Source: Macrophomina tecta (lineage: Eukaryota > Ascomycota > Dothideomycetes > Botryosphaeriales > Botryosphaeriaceae). Taken from it: a DNA stretch of 64,000 bases. The stretch is taken from positions 129,501 through 193,500 of the forward strand of contig JAKSGN010000037.1 of the NCBI GenBank assembly GCA_024180945.1, written 5' to 3'. Position 1 is the stretch's first letter. Each line of letters opens with the position of its first letter. The notes beneath the pieces were generated by a model that was given only the letters and a program-made list of their open reading frames with translations, was not told where the DNA came from and searched no databases. A program made the translations under genes and the position numbers. Shown here in pieces: positions 56,312 through 64,000 of this stretch.

Positions 56312-57152
56312 ATGCCTAAATTCAATTGCCTACCGTCAGAACTGCACTTCGGTGTTTTTGAAGGCAAGGCTTTCATCATCACCGCGACAACATTGTGGCT
56401 CTTACTGCTGCCACTTGTATACGAGCGTGCCGTGCAATGGTACAAACTCCGCAACTTCGGCGTGATCAACGATCATGGAATGTTTGTCTACTCACCCGGC
56501 GGGTCTCGATTAAATTTGCAACAGACGAAAGAAGCATAATTCAAGACGGTTTTCGTCAAGTGAGTGGGCACCATGCTCATTTTTTTTTTTTTTCATTAAC
56601 TACAGTACTTAAAACCACTGACTACCCGGAGTAGAACAAAAACATCTTTCTGCTGCACATAGACATGGGGCCGATGCTTGTCTTAACCGCTCGCTACGCC
56701 GAAGAAATCAAGAGCGACGGCCGTCTGTCGCCACGGCCATTCAGCGCGAAAACGGTGGATTGAGCATGTCAGTGCTCTACAACCTAAAGCTCATGGACAG
56801 CGTCCTCAAGAAATCTCAGCGTCTGAAGCCGGTCAGTCAGAGTGAGTCAAGCTCCCCCGCTCCGCCAAACTTCATGCCCTCCACCCCACGTGTGATAGCG
56901 TTCATGACATACACCACTCTCTGACACATAAAGATGCGTGACGGCACGATCATCCCCAAAGGCTTATCCGTCTGTGTTTCAGCCGAGGAGATGTGGAGCG
57001 CATCGAACGTCCCGGACCCGGTGCGATTCGACGGCTACCGCCATTTCGAGCGCGATCATTTTGTAGAAATGACCACCTATGCCTCGCTTGTAGCTCTGGG
57101 TTCTTCTGAGAACGTTGCTTCCAGTTGGAAACGTATTAGAGATGCTTTTTAG
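56312..57152 (+). pseudogene. Cytochrome P450 relic
   Basis: Remnants of a fungal P450 in the correct order. An N-terminal anchor (FIITATTLWLLLLPLVY) is followed by SPGGSRLNLQQTKEA, then a one-base frameshift to IIQDGFRQ, an intron with a T-rich tract, and MGPMLVLTARYAEEIKSDGRLS. The next recognisable piece, LYNLKLMDSVLKKSQRLKP, is the K-helix with its ExxR reduced to KSQR, so roughly 200 residues including the oxygen-binding I-helix are missing. GTIIPKGLSVCVSAEEMW and PDPVRFDGYRHFE close the relic at 57152, before the heme-cysteine region. Not functional. Relatives of this shape act in fungal terpene or polyketide pathways. Confidence 0.75.
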
Positions 57153-58864
57153 TCAGAGGCTAAGATTTCCCCGGCCGGTTGAATGCGGTCACTGCAGGTA
57201 ACGGCGTATGGAGGTGGCTCGCCTGCCACTGCACTTATTGGAAAGAAAAAGCGCGCCACCATACTCAGAACCTAAGCTGGAAAGCGCTACATAAATCCAA
57301 CAGCACTTAATGGGGGCTCTTCCAGTCGTGATGGGTTTGTAAGTCCGTCTTGGTTTATTTATTTTGTGTAGGGCTGGCCGGCTGGCTTTCTTTGCCAACA
57401 CATCGGAGACTGAGATAGCACGAAAAGCGATTTGACGTGTGCTAAATGTAGCCAAGAGGTAGAGCTAGCTTAAATCGTAGAAGGAAGATACAATCCGAGC
57501 AACAGCCGCGAGCGATGATACCCCCATTTGAATCTTCGAGCATGGTTCCGAGATTCACTGCGGAAGTCAGATTCATCACGAGGGATATCTTCTCCAACCT
57601 TTAGACCCGCCCGCCTTGACAATTCTGGCTCTAAAGCTGTACGAGCCCAGGAAGTCAAATACGTAATTGGAAGAGAGAACTGCAAGAATCCTACCATGAC
57701 TGCCGCAGTAACCACGCGGACTGGAGTTCAACTCAGGCAAAGCGGCAGCAAGGAAAAATCATGTTAAGACTTGGCCAAGTGGAGCAGACGAAGGGCGCAC
57801 AGAACATCGCCATCGTGTTTTCGAATCCGGAGTCCTGTGTGCCTGCTTGAAGTCGCCAGAGAAGAGCGAGGTGTTTGTCCGCTAGCCCTGTATATGCATT
57901 ACTGCCACAAGCAGAGTTCTAGCGCACCGATTTTCTTCTGGAATGTCTCGTAGCGCGCGACAAGGAGTAACATCATGTACCCATATCTTTTCCAAATTTA
58001 AATATAGATGTGTCGGGATTTTGAGTGGGACAGTGATTGCGGTCTATGATCTTGGGTCGTACTTCGATGCCTACAGGGACAATGTTATATTCGACCCTTT
58101 TCAGGTGATGAAACATGGCTTTGCATGGTGCTCAATAGTTCAGAATTGTTTGCGCCCTAGCTGCTGGGCCTCCGAGCCCGCTTCTTGTTTATAACCGCCA
58201 GCACGCTAGTTGGCGGACCTCCGAACTAGTAAGACAATATCTCATGTTCCTATAAGCTAATGATAACTTCGAGGTCCTGTCAAGCTCTAGTTAATTGCGG
58301 GAATATGAGAGTGGTGAGCCCAAACTGAGCGCCAGCCCAGTGCTGGTGCTGTTAGTGCAAAGTTTACCGAGGTCGACGTCCTCGGCGACGATATCGTGTC
58401 AATGCACTTGCTTCCATTTCGTTTTCTTTTTTTCTTTTTTTTTTGTTCTCTTTCTGTCCATGTTGTTTACGTAAATGCTACGCCAGGATAGCGTTGGAAT
58501 GCCATAGGCACATCAACACAGTGGTATTCGTCGAGGATCTTTGTATTGATCTGATGGAAGTGCGGCAGGACTGATGGCTACTTTAAGAAGAAAAGTTGTT
58601 GCCGAATCTCCCGGGGCTTATCGGGGATCGAGCGGCAACATTCAGCATTTCCGTTTCGTAAAAGACATCGCTACGCATTGGTAGCACTGCTACATTCGAA
58701 GAATGAGTTACGCAGGATTCGTCTGCACGCGGGTCCTCTGATTATCTGCGTTTATAGAGGGAGCTGGACGCCGAGAGGCCGAGATTATAGCAGCCCATGG
58801 GTTGGAAGACCCTGATCTGTGTCCAATATAAAACCGCATCTGAATATCACTGCTCCACACCTCA
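57153..58864. other. Gene-poor AT-rich region
   Basis: About 1.7 kb with a T-rich tract at about 58421-58444. No coding gene. A tRNA-like box pair near 57771-57845 was examined and rejected. Confidence 0.4.
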
Positions 58865-60178
58865 TTAATAGTACTGGCGTTGCGCCTTCTTCTGCACCTT
58901 CTGACTGCCCCGCACATCGCTTGTGACGACCACGACGTCCGTCTCCTTCAGGATGTGCTTCTGGCTGTCCGCGTCGCCGTACGCCTCGCGATTGGCAGCG
59001 TGCTCCGGGTCATAGGCGGCGGAAGTGATGACCAGGTTGCCCATCTTGACGGAGCCCTTGCGGTGTGCACTGCGCCGCTCGCCCGAGAAAGCCTTGAAGC
59101 CGAAGCCGGACCCGCTTCGTGCCCGGCCCCCCTCGCTGCTGCTGCCGCCTCCCGCGGAGCTGCGCAGGAACGGAAAGTACTTGAACAGCGGGCGCAGCGG
59201 CGCGAGCGAGCCGGCCACGATGCCGACGCCCTCCTCGACGAGCGACCACACGGCGATGGGGGCGACGCCGTACAGGAATTCGGCCGGGTCGTTGTAGAGC
59301 ACGAGGTAGCGGAGGCGCACGATCGTCGCGGTACTGGCACTGTTTGCGGGACGGCCTGTTAGATACCGTCCTGGTCGTGAGTGGAAATGAAGGTGCGGGT
59401 GCTTACAACGCGCCCATTGCCAGGATGACCGAGACCGACACCTTGGTGCGCCGCTTTAGCTGGACGTCGTGGAGCATGAAGGCGGGGAGGACGGCTAGCG
59501 TCCAGTCGGTCAGGATGCACTCGGCAGAGTAGAAGTAGCCGATGTTGGCATTTGTAGTCGGGGCTCCGCAGGTGCCTTCGGCGCCGCCCCAGCTGGCCGC
59601 AAATGGTCGGCAGTATGTGAGGATGACGATCAGAAAGACACCAGACGAGATGACAGTGATTCCCATGATGGCATACAGCACGTATTTGAAGCCTGGTTTG
59701 GTTGCGATGCGCAGCAGCGAGACGCAAATGCTGCACTTGATGGGGATGGTTGTCAAGCAGTAGATCAGCTGCGCGTGGACGAACCACTAGAAAGGCGTTA
59801 GCGACGGGGACTGATCTGTAGCCTCATGATGTGGAAGCTCACCTTGCGGCCTTGCATATTATCATAGTCGCTGAGCTGGGCGGCTCGAGCACCAGCGCCA
59901 TGGTATACGGTGAGAATGACTAAGGAGCAAGTGATGGAGAAGGTTATCTGGCGTTTAGGGCGGTCAGCAACGGCAGGGGAGGTCAGTTAAAGAAGTTCGC
60001 TCACCAAGCCCACGATCATGAGCCAGTCGTCGAGGCCCAGCGCGTTGATTTTGATCCGTACGGTTGTACGCACAATGACAGTGACCCAGGTGAGGACCAG
60101 CAGAGTGATGATCAACTCCAGCAACCCCCAGCCAGAGGGAGTAGGTATGGCTGCCAGCGACGTAGAAGCGGACGCCAT
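58865..60178 (-). CDS. SAT4/rhodopsin-like integral membrane protein
   Basis: Second member of the fungal seven-helix Rhodopsin-like family in this window. Helix 1 is LLELIITLLVLTWVTVIV, followed by the family loop KINALGLDDWLMIVG. Then come SLVILTVYHGAGA, an exon with FVHAQLIYCLTTIPIKCSI, the helix GITVISSGVFLIVILTY ending CRPFAASW, CGAPTTNANIGYFYSA, TDWTLAVLPAFMLHDVQLKRRTK, and VAPIAVWSLVEEGVGIVAGSLAPL before a cytoplasmic tail rich in Gly, Ser and basic residues. Four exons; introns near 59345-59405, 59790-59842 and 59945-60003. Start MASASTSLAA at 60178. Function unknown; relatives near secondary-metabolism clusters are common. Confidence 0.83.
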
Positions 60179-61312
60179 GCTGCCGTCCTTGGTTGAAAAT
60201 CAATTCACGATCAACGGAACATGCGAAGATGAAGTAAATCTAAATTGTCTGTAGAGCCGGGTCCGCTGACACTCAGACAGGGACACATGGGGATCCTTTG
60301 CGGCTGGAACATTCACGAGTCAAGATGCATCTTCATCCCAGGATCACTGTGGCACTTCCCAGTTCTTCACACTGGCCAGCCTCACGCTCTTGTTTCGGCT
60401 CGGCCGCGTAGCCGAAGCTTAGCGCTCGCCTGTGTGCATACGAAGAAATGACAGATGGGGTCAGGGATTGTCGACTCGGAAAATTTACAATGCGCCCTGG
60501 TGGCGACCGAGTCGCAGGCTGGGTGGGTATCGAATGGTAGATGTATTTCTGCGCGTCCATGACAGAGGACGAGGCTCGGGGAAAACACAGCGAGTCCACC
60601 GTGTTAAACAGCGCGCAGGCATCGGGGGTCCTACTGTTACTGGCGTTAGATGTGTTTGAGCGTGCAAACTGAAGACGAGGGATGCAGAGGAGTCGTCGCC
60701 ATTTTGGCCAACTGTAGCAGGGTATGAGTCGTGGGACTGGGCTTGTAGGAGCTTCACGGCGGTGGGGGCAGACAACATGGCTGATCGTCTCAACGGCCAC
60801 TGAGAAAATGGAACGACACTCCATAATCCAATCAAAGGCTGCGGGTGCGGAAGATCCCTCCTGAAGGAGGCTAGTGGACACGGGCGACTCCGTTTGCAAA
60901 ATGCTTGTAGCGAGATGTGGAGATCCGTGCAGCGGTGAATGCGCCACATGGCGTGGGGGCGAGTCAGATGGCCTAGTTCTGGATCCATACAGTAATCAAC
61001 TGCTGTGGGGCCTGCTGGGGTGTGAACGACGCTTACTGTGCACGAGAGCATGTTGGCCCTTTGCGGTAGCTGTTTCCGACCCCCGTTCGCCTGCGAGGGT
61101 ACACGCACCACGCGTCTCCCGCTTTCGGTGGCAGTAGTTAATGAAAGGGGAGGTGGGGAGGCGTGGAGGCGCACCTTGCCCGGCTATTTACTCACACGTC
61201 TGCCAACCCAACTGCTGAAAACTACGTCAGCTTCGACGAGGAGAGATCGAGCAGCTCGTATTACTGTCTTGTGGGCCAATTGCTAAGAACCAGCCTCAAA
61301 CCCTCGACCGCC
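60179..61312. promoter_or_regulatory. Divergent intergenic region of SAT4-like and SDR genes
   Basis: About 1.1 kb with no gene seen; expected to hold both promoters. Confidence 0.4.
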
Positions 61313-62486
61313 ATGTTGCCAGAAATTGTCTTCGACGACGCCATTTTAGCCGGTCTCAAAGGCAAAGTCGTGTTAATTACAGGTATGTAGTCGAGGTCGT
61401 TGCCCCTCCTTCTCTCTTGCCCATCTCGAACGGCAAACCATCTAGCAGAACCGATTCTCTAACTGCAGTATCGCGTACAGGAGGCTCGTCCGGCATTGGT
61501 CTCGCTACCGTTAAGCTGCTGCTGTCTCTTGGTGCCTTTGTCGTTGCGGGTGACATCAACGAGCCGCCGGTCCCGTCTTCGGACCACCTAGCCTTCCAGA
61601 TGACCGATGTGACCAGCTGGGCAGACTTGTCGGCACTGTTCAAGAAGGCCAAGCAGTTACACGGCCGTATCGATCATGTCTTCGCCAACGCGGGCATCTC
61701 CACGCGCACCAACTACCTGGAGGAGAATCTGGATGAGAACGGCGACCTGAAGGAGCCGTCTTTTGAGGTCCTCGACGTCAACCTCCGCGGGGTTCTCAAC
61801 ACCGCAACTTTGGGGCTACATTACTTGAAGCCCGAGAGGCAGGAAGGCGGTGGAAGCATTGTTCTGACGGCGTCTTCTACGAGTGAGTGGTTCCCGAGTA
61901 GTGTAAAAGTCCACGAGCGCCAAGCCCGATGGGTCTGCAGGGGTGTCGACTTTGCTGATCTCGAGCTTCCATATAGGCTTCCAGAGGATGCGTGCTGCTG
62001 ATTATGGTAAGTCATTCTCATGCTTCGTTCCAGAAGGAGTTGAATGAAGCTTCGTTTCTGTGGGAATGGTATGAGATAATTGTACTGTACTGATCCATAC
62101 GGCCAGCAATTGCAAAGCACGGCGTGCTCGGAGTACTCCGCGGTCTGCTCCCGAATATTCAATCAGCAAACCTCCCCATCCGGCTTAACATCATCAATCC
62201 AGCCTGGACCGACACTGGAATTGTGCCGGCGGCTGTGGTTGAATCGGTGGGAGCAAAGACGCAGTCACCGGACGTGGTTGCGCGGTCCGCAGCTCTGTTG
62301 ATGGCGGACAAGTCGAGAAATGGCCAGGCCATCTACTCCGCTGAAGGCAAGCTGTATGAGATTGAGGACGCCGTTCTGCAGCCCGCCACGAGGAGCATCG
62401 TGGGTACGGATAGATTGGATGAGGACACTGTCTTCAAGTTGTTGCTGGAGAAGATGGCTGGCACGTATAAGGACTGCGGAGTGTAA
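61313..62486 (+). CDS. Short-chain dehydrogenase/reductase
   Basis: Classical SDR, probably cytosolic and NAD(P)-dependent. KGKVVLITG is joined across an intron (about 61382-61481) to GGSSGIGLA, giving the TGxxxGIG cofactor motif; the aspartate in VVAGDINEPP suggests a preference for NAD. HVFANAGIS is the NAG motif, VLDVNLRGVLN the helix-4 Asn, and SIVLTASSTS the catalytic Ser region. Two further introns (about 61882-61978 and 62009-62104) lead to the tyrosine/lysine pair in DYAIAKHGVLG. The end, NIINPAWTDTGIV and a variable substrate loop, is typical. Four exons. Similar fungal SDRs act on hydroxy fatty acids, prostaglandin-like or sterol substrates; the true substrate is unknown. Confidence 0.85.
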
Positions 62487-64000
62487 GATTGAGGCGTTGA
62501 GAAGCCCAAAATGATAATCAAAACTTTTCAGATAATGCATGCACTGCCCCTTCAGGATCAAAACTACTCAATATTTCCCCATAGTATCTCAAGCTACTTT
62601 CATGACGAGGCATGTATCCGAACTATCTCCAATAGCCGGTCGGAATTTAAGCTTCAAACTTTCCAGAGCCGTTTTCGGACCCCGACGGACTGGGCCCGGG
62701 TACAAGATCTCTGAGCTGCTTATTTATCACTAGTTCCAGACTCTGGCACCACTAGTTGTTGATCTCAACGGCCACCAATAAGCCGATTGCAGGAGCCTGC
62801 AGAGGAAAATCGGTGTTTGATTCTTGTCAGCATTAGACTGCATCTGCAGGGCCAAGTTTCCAAAGCGGGTGTTTCCACATTCACAGTCTCTCCCAGCATC
62901 TTAACCATAGGCCCCATTTCCGAGGAAGATCCTTTCAAACTTTGGTAGAATATTCGGCACTGTCTCTTACTGTCACCCTGTATCATGCGCGTATCTTGTT
63001 TCCGGCTAGTCCGTCTATACAGCTTGGGAGGGAGACATGTTGAGCGGATGCTGATGACCAGATCTGCAAGGGCTCACGAATCCCGTAGATGAAGGGTTCC
63101 GCGGCTATTGTCACTGTATCAGATGCTGCAGCTTATCTGGACGATCCTGTTCGTGCTGAGTGTGCGAATACAAGGCCTTCATCTCATGCGATAATTCGGT
63201 GTTTTGACTGATATATCAAATACAATCCATCATTCCGACGTTGATATCGCTCATAGGACGTCTCAAAGAATGGCGCTACTCTGCTAATGCGGCCAGCTAT
63301 ACGCTCGCAGCCGCATAATCCGGCTACCTAACATGTTTGACCATGCTGGATGTAAAGCCGAAAAGGATTTAAAAAGCCATTCTTTGATTCGGGAAAGCGA
63401 GTGGCGTAAGTTTTCTACGATCGGAGAGTCAAACGTCTAGGCAGCGAGCCAACTTTTGACGTATAAGTTGCAAAAGAGAGCCGTCCTATTCACACTCCTA
63501 TCTACTTCGGTACCGCACTACCTAAGCCATCCAGACCTCCGCATAAGAGTTTAGCTGGGTCAGCACGTAGTCTCAATTCATGTAGCTTGGGCATTGTCTT
63601 CACGTCACTCTGCAGCCCCGGAATTGTCACCACGGTTTTGTCAATTACAGTGTCCAGTGAGCTGCCCGCAAAGAAGCGTCGCAAGTATGGCGAGACTCAT
63701 GTGTGCTTCCTTTACGGTCCAATCGATCTTGTTTGCTTGATTCTGGTTTGACTTCTGGACGTCTCCATAATGTTGCATCAATAAACAGATATTCAGACAC
63801 GCGCGTGGTTTGCATACTTCAGTGGCTGACCAGTGCAGGCTCCATGTCGACGGCAAGCGGTGTGCCAGGCATGTCGGGTGCAGAAGATTAGATGCGGCAA
63901 GAAACGGCCATCCTGTTCTCTTTGCCGAGGAAGCATCTGAGTTGCGAGTATCCGGACGACGTGGAAAGTAAGCTCACGTAAGCCAGTCCCACCTCCTCAC
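62487..64000. other. Gene-poor end of window
   Basis: About 1.5 kb with only short frames on both strands and no family motif. A gene could begin near or beyond the right edge, but nothing supports one here. Confidence 0.4.

Noticed and set aside
57771..57845. tRNA-like A box (TGGCCAAGTGG) and B box (TTTTCGAATCC)
   Set aside because: Neither the acceptor stem nor the T stem pairs when the boxes are placed in standard positions.

Overview
The window is nuclear DNA from a filamentous ascomycete (Pezizomycotina). The evidence is short introns (about 45-68 nt) with CTGAC or CTAAC branch points, several Zn2Cys6 regulators, SAT4/rhodopsin-like seven-helix proteins, secreted effector-type proteins and a fungal-type hAT transposon. 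Genes lie on both strands, spaced by AT-richer intergenic DNA. No rRNA, CRISPR or convincing tRNA gene was seen. All family names come from motif reading; no database search was run.  Layout. 0.4-5.2 kb: a secreted protein of unknown role, an OPT oligopeptide transporter and a cysteine-synthase-like PLP enzyme. 6-11.6 kb: an amidohydrolase-type aromatic decarboxylase, a SnoaL-like dehydratase and a divergent Zn2Cys6 regulator, a plausible small aromatic-acid module. 12-19.2 kb: a SAT4-like membrane protein, a stilbene/carotenoid-type oxygenase and a TrzA/SAH-deaminase-type amidohydrolase. 19.3-27.7 kb: an alpha-L-rhamnosidase (GH78) divergent from an MFS sugar transporter. 28.6-35.8 kb: a NIS1-like secreted protein, an O-methyltransferase, a C2H2 plus Zn2Cys6 regulator and an FAD monooxygenase. 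36.6-44.8 kb: a protein with octad repeats, a GH32 invertase/inulinase and an S15/CocE hydrolase. 45.4-53.3 kb: a phenol-hydroxylase-type flavoprotein, a second carotenoid/stilbene oxygenase, an alpha/beta hydrolase and a Zn2Cys6 regulator, which look like one catabolic cluster. 53.3-64 kb: gene-poor, with a small cysteine-rich secreted protein split over five exons, a cytochrome P450 relic, a second SAT4-like protein and a short-chain dehydrogenase.  The most striking features are two. First, several plant-sugar genes are broken in different ways: the sugar transporter carries an apparently recent, intact 2.86-kb hAT element in its first exon (perfect 21-bp inverted repeats, perfect 8-bp target duplication); the neighbouring rhamnosidase has a 1-nt frameshift; the GH32 gene has one in-frame TGA; an O-methyltransferase is frameshifted and truncated; and a P450 has lost its centre and heme end. 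Second, an 81-residue, eight-cysteine secreted protein is hidden at 55.2-55.7 kb, recoverable only by joining five exons, two of them micro-exons.  Functionally, the surviving genes favour breakdown of plant phenolics (two stilbene-type oxygenases, two flavin hydroxylases, an aromatic decarboxylase, esterase-type hydrolases), each set beside a local regulator, while the sugar-release and uptake genes appear to be decaying.
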